A stretch of 64,000 bases of DNA from assembly GCA_900618425.1 (NCBI GenBank), contig UZAN01040925.1, forward strand, positions 2,795-66,794. Direction: 5' to 3'. This document shows positions 12,550 to 25,177 of the stretch, in pieces (position 1 is the stretch's first letter; each line of letters opens with the position of its first letter). Under the pieces are notes generated by a model. The model was not told the origin of the DNA. It searched no databases and saw only the letters and a list, made by a program, of their open reading frames with translations. This DNA is from Echinostoma caproni. Lineage: Eukaryota; Platyhelminthes; Trematoda; Plagiorchiida; Echinostomatidae. The translations under genes were made by a program, and so were the position numbers.

Positions 12550-13280
12550 TCATGATGTGGTAAAAAATCTCCTAGCTTGCTTCACTATCTTGCATGGAGA
12601 TCTCTTTAAACAGATAGCTATAATTACAAAATTTATTTCCAATAGCCCCGATAAAAAATGTACGCAGGTTTCTTTTAGTGATATTGTTGGCCCCAAAAAC
12701 GGTAACAGAAAACTCACATTTTCATCAGGTGGCTCTCAACTATTTTTAAAATTCAGAGTAAAGGACAAAGGGAACCATCCACCTGTCGCAAGTCAATCGT
12801 TTAGTTGGTGTTGGATCAACTGAGGATTGTGCTAAAGATTGAAGTCTGAAGGATGGTCAGTGCGAATTATTACCATTCCTCAGATATCAACATTCACTAG
12901 AAACTTAGAGATAAGTGTGATATTTATTTCATTTTTTCTGCGTGCAAGGTGCTCACAAAACCTGTCAATGCAGAATTTCCATTTGGGTTTGCTAAGTATA
13001 ATAGTCATTTCAATTCCAGTCAAAACAATTAATCTTTTGGCAATTCTAGAGGAAAAAACCCTGACAAGGGAACTGTTAGAAATGCTGTTACACTCTACAC
13101 TGAAAAGTACGTTTCTTGAAGCGGGAGGAGAACCGATTGGTTAAGTAATTTTCTTAGACTGAAATACTTCAAAAGTTTTCCCAGAAAACCATAATTCTAC
13201 CGATATATTTGTTAACCGATATTTTTCCTGATGAAGGTAATAAAACTTTCTTCGAAAGTAATAATGACTTGTCGTCTTTG
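12550..13280 (+). repeat. Possible Penelope-like 3' remnant (weak)
   Basis: Open stretches to 12823 and 12839-13144 end in LEEKTLTRELLEMLLHS, which loosely resembles the end of GIY-YIG endonucleases in Penelope-like elements. About 90 bases later comes CCTGATGAAGGT followed by TTCGAAAGT, reminiscent of the terminal motif of such elements. Together with the terminal motif before the gap this suggests an element spanning the gap, but no diagnostic residue is visible. Confidence 0.25.
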
Positions 13281-14342
13281 ACTATGGTCGGAACTGTACA
13301 AACAATAAAACCGTAGAAGTTAATAATTGTTGCTAAGACACCCCCCTGAGGTGCAAAACCTCAGGTCATGAACGAAAGTTCTTTTGAAGCTGGTTTACTT
13401 TTGCAAACCATATTCGAATTTGCAAAAAAGCCTATCATTTGAAATCAAATTTGAACTGGTGTTTTTATAAACTGTTTCGTGACTTGCATTTAAGTATGCG
13501 ACTTACCTCCCAGTAGTTTTAATTAACAAAGTCTCCGATGATGTATAGTGAACAAGCTGTCGTTTAAGGCCCTCATGACAACATTACTGTACCCAAATGA
13601 TTCTAGGGAAATCCGTGATTTGATACACTACTGCTTTTCTTCCTAGATTAACTCCCAAATAAAATAGGTTGATTAAACAACATCTGAACAAATGACGTTC
13701 CAGTGTAACAAAGCGAGACGTAAAACAATGGAATCCGTAGGAAAACAACCACCGCCAACAATAATAATAATAATGCTAACATCAATAACAACAGTGGAAA
13801 CAACAACAATAATAAATCAGCTCCGTAAATTCAATTTTTTGATAGCTTGTTACTTCTGTAATCAGGTTTGACCGCTTCGATTTGACTTGCTGATCTAGAA
13901 TTCAGAATCCTAAGACAATCAACCTGGGTCTTATGTTGGCGCGACTAGTCTACCAATCAAAACGCGATGACCTGTAATCTGCTCCCAACGTTTGTGATTA
14001 GCATAAACCCTTCAGTGGTTGGCAATTTTTCGTTCGGCATGCATACCGCACGCCTAAATCAGCTTTTCACCTGGAGGCTTCTTTCTTCCACTGATAGAAC
14101 CATGAAATAAAATGCAACTCCTTACACTTAAGAAACGTTTCTCATAAGACAGGAATTGAATAAAACTTTCTAGAGTAAAATGTCTCTGTATAGAAGAACT
14201 CTGATGACAGTGAAGAACATTTACCTTGCGACCAGCACGAGAATTTCCACCCACGACCGGATGATCTGAACCCAATATCTTGAAAGATTTTTTCATACTG
14301 CTCGATAGGAAAAAACAAAAACAAATGCATTTTTCTTTTCAG
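13281..14342. other. Downstream flank of SLC25A1, nothing recognised
   Basis: Contains an AAT/AAC-rich low-complexity run at 13755-13815. Minus-strand frames at 14054-14399 overlap each other and look like chance frames. Confidence 0.5.
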
Positions 14343-14348
14343 TTTATT
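14343..14348 (-). terminator. Candidate poly(A) signal AATAAA for SLC25A1
   Basis: The minus strand reads AATAAA about 600 nt after the carrier stop codon. It is the first canonical hexamer I find downstream on that strand. Whether it is used cannot be told from sequence alone. Confidence 0.3.
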
Positions 14349-14951
14349 CGAAATGCTTTGAAAGAACGTAGCACCTTTTTCAAAACACCCATTGTGCAAC
14401 TTTTGGTCAGCTAATATGGAATGTCTTGGGCCCGTGAGGGACTGTTAGATAAAAATGAGACTGTTCACTGAAATATGAAGAGGAGTGAACGGTGGGGATA
14501 GAAGGCCATAACTTGTATACGCAAAAGTTATAGTTGCAAAGTATAAGTTGATCCGTTTATAAAAGCCTAAAAGTATAAAGTTATCGAGAGAAATGTCATC
14601 GGATTTGGAATGGAAGAGATATACTGGAATAATTAAATAGAAACCGAGTGACGGGATCATCACAGTGTTAAATACGGGGATTGTGAAAATGATGACTGAC
14701 AATCGTTGAACAAACCATCCACCTCACAACCATTTCTTGATTGGTCATTATACGATACACGGGGGCCGAGCATGAAAGGCCAAAAGTACAAGGTGAAATA
14801 AATCAAAGCACGGAAAATTGAAGTTGAAAATAACGAAAATTTGGGAATAAATAAAAGCAAACAAAATCACAACCTCGCACGGCAAGGAGTGTGTAGGTGA
14901 TGGTTGAGGTAACCACGACAGCATTTGCCATGACAATAAAACAGACACGAG

Positions 14952-15069
14952 TCACAATTTGGTTGGCCGGGGTTTTTGAAACATTTCCATGAAAGAGTCA
15001 TAGATCATGAAAGAGATGCATACATCCAGGCAAACGCGGCCCAATCTGGGAACGGTGCCCTTGTAGAAA
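14952..15069 (-). CDS. SLC25A1: SLC25A1 last exon with stop codon
   Basis: After acceptor TTACAG the exon supplies the last base of an Ala codon, then [30 protein letters not shown] and QKPRPTKL followed by TGA at 14952-14954. PRLGRVCLD is the conserved last-helix motif whose arginines bind citrate in the family. Length and C-terminus are normal for an SLC25A1 protein. Confidence 0.96.
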
Positions 15070-18000
15070 CTGTAAGAAATTAAAAAGAAATTCACTCAAT
15101 CACTGATGACGTATTCAAAATACACGTTTATTTGATGTTAAGTATTATAAATACATACATGTTGTGGGACCAAATTTATTGGTTTAAGTCTTTTGTGTTT
15201 TTAATGCCCTTCAAGCTACTTTGAACAGTTACATCAGCTCAGGCATACTATATCGCCCAGGGGACCCGTAAAATTTTCAATCAGTCACGACATAACTGTG
15301 CACGACCGATGCATTACAACTACCCCTCTGCACTCTTCATGTTTTGCGAATTATCAAATACATAACATGCATTACTGACCGGTTATTGAAGCATGCATAT
15401 AACGACTACTTCCGAAACATATGAACCAAACTTAACTCATGCATCTGCTTTCATTCAATGATTTTTTATAATAATTGTACAGGCTAATCCAAGGTTGAAA
15501 GAACTGAATTATCAAACCTGTTTCGAGGTTTTCGAGCTTCTGATAAGATCCGAAGAAAGCTCAGTTAATTTGTTTTTCATCCCTGCCTATTTAAAACTTT
15601 AAATCGTTCGTTCCAAAATGTCTGATTTTCAACCTCCAGAAATCAAAAACCGGTTGGAGAGAAATTCGATTGGTTAACATCTATCTGGGATTGTAAAAGA
15701 ACGCGCCACGAAACACAGTTATGCAACTGCTTTAAATCGAACATTAGAAGTGTCTTAGGAATACATAAATTGTTCTTTGTTCGTCTTGGCGGTTTGGTCA
15801 TTCATTCGCGCTGATGTCCTCATCACTAAAAATGCATTGAAACCTGCGAAAACTGTCAGCATGATCACTCATCCGAAGGAACTAATGTTCTCCGCTAATC
15901 AACAGAAAAGCTTCCAGATTCCTTTCTGTTAGATTCCGGATTTGAAAATCATGAGCACTATTTTAGCAAACTATGTACTATTGGAAAAGGACTTGAAGAC
16001 GAAAGGCCGAAGCTTCCTGGGACATCCAGCACACTAACGTAAGCAGACGATATTCTGATTTGTGGAAGAAAATGCAATCTCCGGTCAGATTTCTGCGCAA
16101 TTCTCCAATATTGACCGACGGAATCTGCACTAAACCAGAAGGATCAGGAACAAAATGAGTTCAATGCATCAACGATGTGTTAGCCATCCCCTTTCTGAAG
16201 AAGTGCTCGCCAATCGGTGTAAAATGAAGGCTTGAACGTGATATTTACATATAGGGAAAAACTCTGTTACTATATCTGGGACGGTCGGCTTTAAACTAAT
16301 GCGATTTGAAAGCCTTTGAGATAGTCAGTAGAAGTATATGGGCAGAAGATGACAAAATACTCTATGGACGTTGGCAACATTTTCACTTCATCACCAACAA
16401 GGGATGCAGTTGATTAAAACGGAAACCTCACTACGCTGCCCAAAGGAAATAATTCAATTTCATGTTAATGCAAGTAGTCATTTGTTGTTTTCAGGCTCGG
16501 AAATTAACGTAATTTAAGTAGAAAACTAATTCCTTCAATGCAAGAACTTTGAACCATCTCAGTGATTTATAAGTAAATCTACTTAATGAATAGGTTTCCA
16601 CTAAATAACGCATTTTATTATAATAACTCATTAGAAGTTTGAAAAAATTAGACACAGAAATTCATCCAAAAAGCTGCTCTTTATATACATCAGTCAAAAC
16701 ACATTTAAAAAATGGCAGATTATTTATCACAATTTTTTTGCGGATATAGAAAAATGTATCAAGCTTCGAGAAGCTCCATGTTAGTAAGTTGTTTCATTCT
16801 AATAAACTAGTAACATTCCGGGAGCACTGAATCGTAGGTTTGAATAATACTTCGCATTGCATTAACAGATATTAAGTATCCTGAACAAGGTATGTAAACG
16901 GTCCGATTTCTAAACAACTTGAGTTTAGCAATGTACAGTAGCTGAGTGTTAGCAAACTAAACCATGCATAGCCGGTACACAGTCTAATTTTAAATTCAAG
17001 TGACCATCTGCGTCATATACGAAACTTCTCTCCTTTTGTTGTGTATTGATTCCGGTTTGTTTTATCTTTGTCACATATTGCGGCTCAGTGCCGCTAATCG
17101 AGTCCCTCTCACTGACAATGGATATAAATTAGAGCTGGACACGTATCTGATCGAGTTGAGCAACGGGGGGTGGTTAGCTTGCACGAGATATGTAAGGTAG
17201 TATAAATAACTAGAGTGAACATTACGGTTGTGTCATCCGAAACAGACTGAGTTGATGTCGCAATATATGTTCATTTTTAAATAAATCTCAATGTTGTTTG
17301 TCTCCTTGCTCTCCACGATTTCTATTTAGTTCCAACTGAATCGTCCACTTTTGTATTTATCTCAGGTAAAGAAGACCATTCGAGCTACCGATCTTCTCCT
17401 TAATCTGATTGGAATACACATATTTCGCCTCAAAGTTTCGTTACGGTTTGTTTGGGACGTACCGCAGTCGGCGTACCAGTGTACCGTCACTATTCCACTG
17501 GGTCATAGGGTTCGGTTCTTGGGTCTTTGCTGCCACACTTATCGTGGTTCACGGCTTGTGTTAGTTCTGTCGTATAGTCCACTCACAATATCACAACGTT
17601 GCAAAGTTTGTTTAAAACGTGTTACCGCATTAGTTTTTTCCATTTTGTTCGCAAAAATGAATTGTGCGACAGAAATACACAATTTATTCACCCAATATGT
17701 CTGTTTTGTAAACTTTGGTCTATGATCCGGAGAAACAGAGTTATTCCTGGTAAATTCAGGTTCTAAAGACCACAGGCAAATATATTTGAACATATTATAA
17801 TGTAAGCTAAAGCTATCACAATTCATCTTGGTCAGCATAACATGCAAACTATTTCATTCGAAAAGTTAACAACTATCTGTTCAGCTCAGTTCAGTTTGCA
17901 CAGGACTCTTGCCAGTCGAGCGTCCCCATTGGATTGAAGAAATTCTGTTAGGCCAAAAATTATTCTGGGTACAAACAATCGAATCTATCTTTGCGAAACT

Positions 18001-19018
18001 TACCATGTCAATACTACTACTATCACTACTACTATTACTACTACTACTTCTACTACTACTACTACTACTACTAGTAGTAGTAGTAGCAGTAGTAATATTA
18101 GTAGTACAACGAATGCACACTAGCTATCGTAGTAGTTTTTGGTGATTTATGGCGATTGACGTGCCATTATTCAACTCCGTGATCCGATTCGGATATGGGA
18201 CGAACAGTTCGAGCAACAGCAGTGCTCGAAACTGGTTTTGCTCGACCAACCATCCCCAAAATTTGTCTAATCCTTTCGTTCATTTCACATGCAAATGGAA
18301 CTCTCCAGCTGCTCCTATCAGAAAGGCGTTAATGCGTCAAGCTCGCGACATTCGTTTGCTGCACGCAATAGCGTTTTTGACGCACAAGGATTTGCGAATG
18401 GCAAACTCAACAACACTGCCAAACACGGTAATTGGTTTGTTGTTTGACAAAATATGAGGCTATCCCAAAATCAAGAATGTGGTTGGTTTAAGCAGATATG
18501 ATTCACAAAACACATCCATTTTCATGGTGAAACGTTGTTCGAAACGTGATTTTTTTCACTGTATTCATTACCATCGTGGAAATACAATAATAGTTCAGGT
18601 AAATTGAAGAAATGCTGCTAGTGAGCGTACAAGAAAGGTTTGTTAATACAGTGGGCCTTGCGTCACACACAGTCATTTTCTTCATTTCGGATTATTTGTT
18701 GATATACCTTATGGATAAATTACAAATAGCCATTTTTGTGTAAAAGAAGTAAATCACTACTTGAAAAACGCAAACTTGGTTTCAGTTTTTTGGTGTATCA
18801 AAAACAGAATGAGATATACACAACGTATCTGTATGGAATAAAGATTTCAGGATATCTGGGACAGAGAAAAACGGGTAGAAATGGCCAAACTATATAATTC
18901 AGTTTGGCATTATACTGATCTCATATTGACCATCGAAAACTTTATGGGATCCTGTAGCACATTTGTTTTGGCACCGGTAAACGTTTGGCTATCTCTAACA
19001 GAAATAAATTCAGCTTAC
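15070..19018 (-). other. SLC25A1: SLC25A1 last intron
   Basis: 3,949-bp intron. It contains a triplet repeat (18001-18106) and chance frames. The plus frames 17351-17725 and 18149-18457 resemble nothing I know. A lone ADDILICGRKC stretch near 16035-16070 looks like an RT motif but lacks surrounding support. Confidence 0.85.
18001..18106. repeat. Mirror-switched triplet repeat, (ACT)n then (AGT)n
   Basis: About 70 bases of mostly ACT units are followed directly by about 30 bases of mostly AGT units. AGT is the reverse complement of ACT, so the two halves form an inverted repeat capable of a hairpin. Confidence 0.9.
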
Positions 19019-19092
19019 GCGAAAGGTCCTTCTTCTTTCCAAATTTTTAAGGCACAATCAACTGTGTTCTTGTATTTGTGGGCATCGAGACC
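19019..19092 (-). CDS. SLC25A1: SLC25A1 exon (small, matrix helix of repeat 3)
   Basis: A 74-base exon reading GLDAHKYKNTVDCALKIWKE then EGPF and the first two bases of Ala. Acceptor TTCTAG and donor GTAAGC. It is the amphipathic matrix-helix segment between the third signature and the last membrane helix. Phase 0 in and phase 2 out match both neighbours exactly. It is too short to show up in open-frame scans and was found by searching for the expected residues. Confidence 0.95.
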
Positions 19093-19415
19093 CTAGAAAT
19101 GTGAAACAAGGATAGGAGCAGCAAAGTTTAAAGGTCGGTGGTTTATCCGCATGTTCACTGGATTATGTCCAGTAGAATATGTGAGTTGTTTTGAACACCT
19201 TACGCATGTTTGTAAACATTTATAACCAGACAATACTACTAAACTTGGTGAGGATTTTGATCAGGTAGCGGATAAGGTATTGTATTGTTTTGTGTATTAA
19301 TTATAAATTTTGCAGGCACTGGAGCTCACATTTCAGGTTTAAATAAATCAGACACGCCGACGGTCACGATGTACATAAAAAACTGGGAGAAAAGTTTCAC
19401 AGTCATGGGGACATT

Positions 19416-20760
19416 TTATAGTTCAAGGTTAAGACAAAGTTCACTCATTGTCCACTCTTTGTTTATAAGTACACAGGCAAGATACGGTATGGGTGAATTT
19501 CGGTAGGCGTTAATTGGAAATTGAATTTGGCGGAATTGGGAGCGTGTGGAATGATGGGAACGACAATCTGTCAGTTCTGCGTGAAATGGGTGATCAGGAT
19601 CTGTGAGAATCCTCTCCGTAAATTTCACACAGGAAGTTACGTGGTACTCTGAAAGCTTTACAGCGAACTCATTCACAGGAATAGAAGAGACACAACTAAT
19701 AATAGTCAGACTGCGGCGTAAGACGTTGAAATACTGTTTGAGTAAGCCAGGAAGAATAACTGGGGTACAGAAGAGTGAGATGGAAAACACTGATAAACAA
19801 AGGTAGAAATAGCTGACTGGGATGCACGAAGTTGCCTGAGCTTTCGTATTTGAAATGATAGGAGCCGCAGTTTACCAATGAAGTTGTGGATGTGGGTTGA
19901 CCAATGAAGAGTGCCATGTGGTTACACCAAGATATTTGACCGAGTTCACCTTAGAAAAAGGATTGTTATTAATCACTGTGGGGTCTGTTGGATGTGGAGA
20001 GCAAGCAAGAATTTATAAACACTCAACCCATTTACTGGGGTTTAGGGTTAGCTCCGATAAGGAGGTGAATGACTGAATTTGATGAAGATTATCGATGAAG
20101 GAGCTTAGATCGGAGTAAGAAGAAATTGATTGGCACAGCAAAATGGCATCTACATCTTTCAAAATCCATGCAGAAGAAACACAGGGAATGTCACAAATAT
20201 AAGTGTAAAAAACTACGGGGATAGCACAGCTCCTTGAAGAACCCCGGAGTCATCGGCTAAGGGTTTAGATGAAAACTTCCTCAATCTAGTGGTTTATACT
20301 CTATCATTAAAGTAGCTGGATAGCAAAGCTAAAAACTGCTTGAGTTATCAAAGGATTCAAGTTTTTTAACAGCTTAGATCGTAGAATTGAATCAAATACC
20401 AAAGAGTAGTCCAGAAAAACACACCAAACATACTTAACTGAGTTGTTCAAAGAATTAGTGATAAAATGGGTTAGAGTAGAGACTGCGTTCACTGTTGATC
20501 TATTAGGCTTAAATGCAAACTATAACGGATCACTGGGAATGTTTATAGACTGCTGGAGGCGTTTGGGGATAGCCTATTCAGTCAATTCAAGAGCTGAAGA
20601 TGTTGGTGCTATGGGACGAAAACGTTTGAAGGGGATAGAAGATTTGGATATTTTGAGTGGTATGATTTTTCGGCCTCCAACAATCGAAAATAGTAGAAGT
20701 GCTAATGAGATTCAGATGGTGAATGTTTGTCCTGACAGGAACGAAAAAGGTACGCACTGC
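19416..20760 (-). pseudogene. Non-LTR retrotransposon RT (CR1/jockey-like), copy 1
   Basis: Minus-strand LINE inside an SLC25A1 intron. In order: VWCVFLDYSLVFDSILRSKL (motif A, 20350-20430), DSGVLQGAVLSP (motif B, about 20230-20265), LKDVDAILLCQSIS where motif C should be (YADD lost, about 20130), SFTSLSELTLNPSKWVECL (about 20040), and, in frame 19416-19790, FCTPVILPGLLKQY, RILTDPDHPFHAELTDCRSH and AYRNSPIPYLACVL, the typical C-terminal block. Several stops and shifts. A second copy of the same family lies at 61360-62440. Confidence 0.85.
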
Positions 20761-20798
20761 TGACGAGTCCCAAACAGGACGAACCAGCTGTCTAGTGC
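20754..20798 (+). ncRNA. Hammerhead ribozyme-like motif
   Basis: Stem I GCACT (20754-20758) pairs with AGTGC (20794-20798). The core CTGACGA (20760-20766) fits the CUGANGA consensus. Stem II is GTCC/GGAC with loop CAAACA (20767-20780), followed by GAA (20781-20783). Then comes a short self-complementary CAGCTG and TC before the stem I 3' strand, placing the cleavage site after GTC. The position after GAA is C where A is expected, which would disturb the pair next to the cleavage site. This is the layout of the small hammerheads found in flatworm Sm-alpha and Penelope-like elements. It is probably a weakened or inactive copy. Confidence 0.7.
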
Positions 20799-21227
20799 TC
20801 TTTGTTGGTTATCACAACCATTTTCATCGCACAAAAATGCTAAGAGATTTATTTACAATTGAAATGATTGCCCCAGCTAGGGAAGCAGCACCAAATTTGA
20901 GGAGGACTGGATGTAAATCATCCGGGCCTACCGCATACGACGAATTGCAACTACCTAAAAGTTTTAACATATCACAATGAGAATTGTTCCACGTCACAAA
21001 CATTTTGTGACCAGTAGGCTAGTACTATAGTATGTTAAAACATTCCAATTTAGTTCAGGGACACATATTGCGGTGTTTTAAAAAAATGAATATTAAGGAG
21101 ACGCCCAGTTTCCTCGATCGTGCTGCTCTCTGAAGGCATGAGGCTCACATTTGAGATTCTTCTGATTTCAGTGAATTGGAAACTATCATAAGTTTGGCCC
21201 TCGTTTGCTTTTCTTTTGCGTTTTTTC
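20799..21227. other. Intron sequence after the hammerhead motif, nothing recognised
   Basis: Sequence following the hammerhead-like motif. No further conserved block is seen before the SINE. Confidence 0.5.
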
Positions 21228-21400
21228 TTTTCGTTTTACTTCCTTTCATTGAATATAGAAAGATACAATTTTCAGGAAAGAGGAAGCCGCCAATCAAAGG
21301 GCTATCACTCAGCATACAAATGGGGAAATTCAGGCGGTGGTCGTGGGATTCGAACACATCCCCGAGGGGATTATTTGGTGACGTTACCGCCGGGCCAGCA
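21228..21400 (-). repeat. tRNA-derived SINE copy
   Basis: Minus strand begins TGGCCCGGCGGTAAC (A-box-like, 21383-21397) and has TGTTCGAATCCCA (a good B box, 21344-21356). It runs through CTTTGATTGGCGGCTTCC and ends with ATTCAATGAAAGGAAGTAAA. Nearly the same order occurs at 30397-30575, and the 3' tail recurs at 58108-58290, 32790-32955 and 24123-24208. Confidence 0.75.
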
Positions 21401-24122
21401 CCGTGAATTCCTTTACGGTCCATTGGTTGAACAATTTATAGACAGAAACAAAGGCTGCACAAAAATCCATAATTACGTAAAGGGGAAGTGTTAGGGTCCA
21501 CAATTAAATAAATGGTTGTTCTAGTGGTGTTGATCAAAAAATAGACTGGCAAGTCAACTTTCGAAATCAGATATGAGGTTATCCTTTCCTCATTGGTTGC
21601 TTTCAAAACAAATTGACCATTCTAATAGGATCAAGTCAGGCAAATGGGAAAATGTTTGCAAACAGCAGCGGACCGCATTTTAGCTCGCACCCTGTCCATG
21701 AGCAGATTAAACAAAAAATCATGCCTTGACGATACGTCGCGGCTCACTGTGAGTCAGTTGCATAAATTAAGCAGTTTGAAAGAAAATGACTGATTCTAAT
21801 GAAAACTTTGCTGACTTAATGAAGTTTGTATGGAAGCGGAGGAAACAACCACTATTAGTGACGTTTTCGGGACAAAAGGCAATATCAGCCGACAGAGTTT
21901 TGACTTAAGATGGTGTCAATAATTGCTGAATTTAACTTATTAAGAAACACAAATGTGAGTCACTTATAATCCATCTTTAAAGTCAAAGAGATTGTGCGAT
22001 CAGGTAACTCGATGCAATCTGTGGATGTTAGAAGATGTGGTAAACGACTTTAATGATAATAAGTTATTGGAAAACTTGGATAACTGGATAAATAAACTGA
22101 AAATGCCTCTTTCTACTCATGGTTGCAGCTCAGGTTGTGAGCTCAGTAATTGTATAGCAAACGATGTATTTCGTAGTGTATAAAACAATTCAATTGACAC
22201 AACCGTTAACCTTGTTCTTTCTTGCAGCAGATTCGGCTGCTGTAACTTGACATGGAAAAGAATCCCTCTGGATAGGATTTCACCTTTTTGGAATTCACAA
22301 GCGTGCTGACGAATGTCTCGTCCGACAGTAAAATCAGAAGCAATGCCCGATAAAAATGTGAAAAATAGTTCACCCTTTTAAAAACGTGATCACTCTAACT
22401 GACTTTGGTGGAAATAAAATTATACGAATTGATTTATACTGATTTCGTAGCAGTTATTTGTCACAAACAACGAAGGCTTTTACTTTATTCTTGGACTCTT
22501 GCAAAATTGCATCTAGAATGATGCATCCTAGATACACTCATTTGTATTTAACGTTTAAGCAATTTGGGTTATCTCCCTGAAATATTCCTGCTTTTTGGTG
22601 CTGCAGAAACAACAACGGAAAACAGCGAATATTTCCGACAAGTGATTGTTGATTGATTTGACGGGAGAAGCATAGATTTCGGAAAGATGTGATTTTTGAG
22701 TTTTGGACAAGGTTCACAAAATTTGAAAACAGGTGAACTGAGATTTTCAAGCTGAAAAATATATGATTTCAATTCTTGAAATTGCATATTTGCATTTCGC
22801 ATGTTCTTAATAATTTTCATCTGTATGGCTATAGATCAGCAAAGTTCCACAGTTAAAAATTTATTTATGAGGACTACTTTATCACGTTATGTTGTGGTTT
22901 AGAAGAACTGGATGAATCAGAACCGCTGAAAAGCTATTTGTGCTGCAGTCATAAAAAGACCAATTTGAAATATTGGAATTCTGAGATTCTAATCTCCACA
23001 CCTCTCATTGTATTTGGAAGACTGTTGTATAGTTATTCGTTGTGAAGTCCTGGGGTTAGTAGCGGTTTCCTAGGTGTAGTCACTGCACCTACCGTAAAAG
23101 TTTGCCACCGAGTTGGTGCGAAAGAATACTACTGTTGTTTGTCCGAATTGTGTATTTACGAAGATGAGCCGGGCAGCGTTCCGTTACCTTTCTCGGATTC
23201 GATCTCCGGTTAGGTAGATGAATTTCTGCTGCTATTGAGACAGTTAAATTACAAACGCTGTATTGTGCGTTTAATCTCTTCGATTTCCGCATAGTTCGCT
23301 CTCTACACGAGAAAATTCATCCTATATTAAAAATAAAATCCTTTATTGTTCTCGTATGCATATTAAACAGGATCACTGTAAAAGACCTAGCCAATTTTTC
23401 ATACTTCTCCATATTAAAATAATCACGTTTTTAATTGTTTTGGCTTAGGAGCGAGGCTGAGTATTTGATGATGGTTTTCTTTTAGTGAAGAGACAGACAA
23501 AATATAAGAACAACTCTTCAAGTTTGTTTTAAACATGTATCTTATGAGGATCAATGTTAAAATTTCCATTGCCAGGAGAATGTCTGATTGTCAAATAGGA
23601 TTATTAAACTCAGAATATTCGTTTTACATGTGGAACTAAAATAGTTCGTGCCTGCACCATTACCTTTATAAATACCTAACTCAGAGTTCAATCTTTTTTT
23701 CGATGGGAACATTTTTAGGGAATAGTCACACTTAGGTAGCGAATATTGTTGACTTGGTGGTAGCTATATGTTTAACGGTACATGAGGCTGAAGAGACGTT
23801 TTAGCCAGTTAATACGACTAATAATCAAGAGAGGCTGCTCATCTGTAACTAATGGATGGATTTATCATCAAATTAGTTGTGTAAAATCATTGAAATCTAT
23901 AGTATCAGGAAAACAAAATGCACACATGTATGTTAGAGGTTTCGCTTCTTTTTATAATAAATTTGTCAGTTCCTTTTAGAGAGAACACGGAACATAGGTC
24001 TTGGGCTATCAAAACAAAATAGAGAAATGTCGATCAGCAGCATGAGAGACCGCAATGCTTTTGTTTACGCCTACGAGAACATACTAACATAGTTGAATAA
24101 ATTAATAAATAAAAAGAAATTT
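21401..24122. other. Intron sequence, nothing recognised
   Basis: AT-rich intron sequence of SLC25A1. A tRNA-like B-box string (GGATTCGATCTCC, near 23196) has no convincing A box or cloverleaf. Confidence 0.5.
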
Positions 24123-24208
24123 CTTTTTACTTCCTTTTTATTTATTGAGTATAAAAATGTACAGTCAACCTTCAGGAAGGGGGGGGGCAGCGACCATACA
24201 AAGGTTGG
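24123..24208 (-). repeat. SINE 3' part, same family
   Basis: The minus strand shows CAACCTTTGTATGG, CTTCCTGAAGG and the tail ACTCAATAAATAAAAAGG then AAGTAAAAAG, matching the last 85 bases of the copy at 58108-58290. The tRNA-like head is missing. A run of nine or more G follows at 24180-24188. Confidence 0.7.
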
Positions 24209-25177
24209 TTGAAAGGAGACTTTTCAAAGATATCGAAAGACAACAGGTCAGACCGAATGTCAATTTAAAACAAAAATGTCCTTTTAGTCAGAACAAAACA
24301 TTCGTCTCATATTGGGAAATGAAGTTGGTTCGGATAGAGGCAATGATGCATAAGCCTGTCGATTTGAGAGAATGTTTGGGAGCTGGAAATGAGAAAAATC
24401 TGTCTTCTATTCTTTAAGATCACCAGGGTTTTATGAAATCCCCATGATTCGCGGAGATGGCTATTTTAGTGCTAGAATATTGCGTGTGGTGTGTATCAGA
24501 TGGAATAGAACAAACCGGGGCTAATCAATGCGACTTATAGGAACTTAATTACGTTTTAGTTAATTAATACTATGCAAATCGTACAGGAGGTTAGGATTCT
24601 TGATGTTTGAAGTGGCTCTACGTTCTATCTAATCATGTTAGTTCCTTGAGCACATGCATTGTTTAAACAAAATTTACTTGGACACCACCAAACCTTATTG
24701 CATAGTGTTAGCCGTGGTGAATAAACAAGGAGAAAAATCTACACAATCCAGAAATACTCTATCATGATTCGATTGCCGAACACACACCCTTAATTTTTCA
24801 GGTGAAGTAATAACGTGACACCGAATGTGAAACCGTCAATTGGAGGTTATGCGCGATGGGACGCGCCTCAGATTGTGCAGATAGGCGTGGGACGTGAAGA
24901 GGACAGATTGTCGTTATCTGAAGACCGATTTGTGTCCAAAAGGTTCATTTGAGGCAAGCAACTTTTTATCAGTGAGTATCACGATCAAAACTTTAATGTA
25001 AAACCGAGGAGTAGGATAAATAATAAAAGAAGTTGCAGATGATATCTTATAGTCGTCTCAGATCATTGGAGGAAACCACAGTATTTTTTCTCCATAGAAA
25101 TGAGCACAGATGACAGTAAAGTGCCTCTAAAGTTTCGCATGATATTACCAAGAGCATACTTAAATGAAGTGACTCAC
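24209..25177. other. Intron sequence, nothing recognised
   Basis: No domain, repeat or RNA gene recognised between the SINE tail and the carrier exon. Confidence 0.5.

Noticed and set aside
11870..12823. Very long open frames across 11948-12549 on both strands
   Set aside because: They consist almost entirely of unknown residues from the N gap.
13215..13275. CCTGATGAAGG...TTCGAAAG as a hammerhead ribozyme
   Set aside because: Stem II and stem I partners do not pair; it fits a retroelement end motif better.
16030..16075. ADDILICGRKC in plus frame, like an RT catalytic motif
   Set aside because: No other RT motif in proper spacing on either side.
23140..23215. B-box-like GGATTCGATCTCC as a tRNA gene or SINE head
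   Set aside because: No cloverleaf could be drawn, A box is poor, and no SINE body or tail follows.
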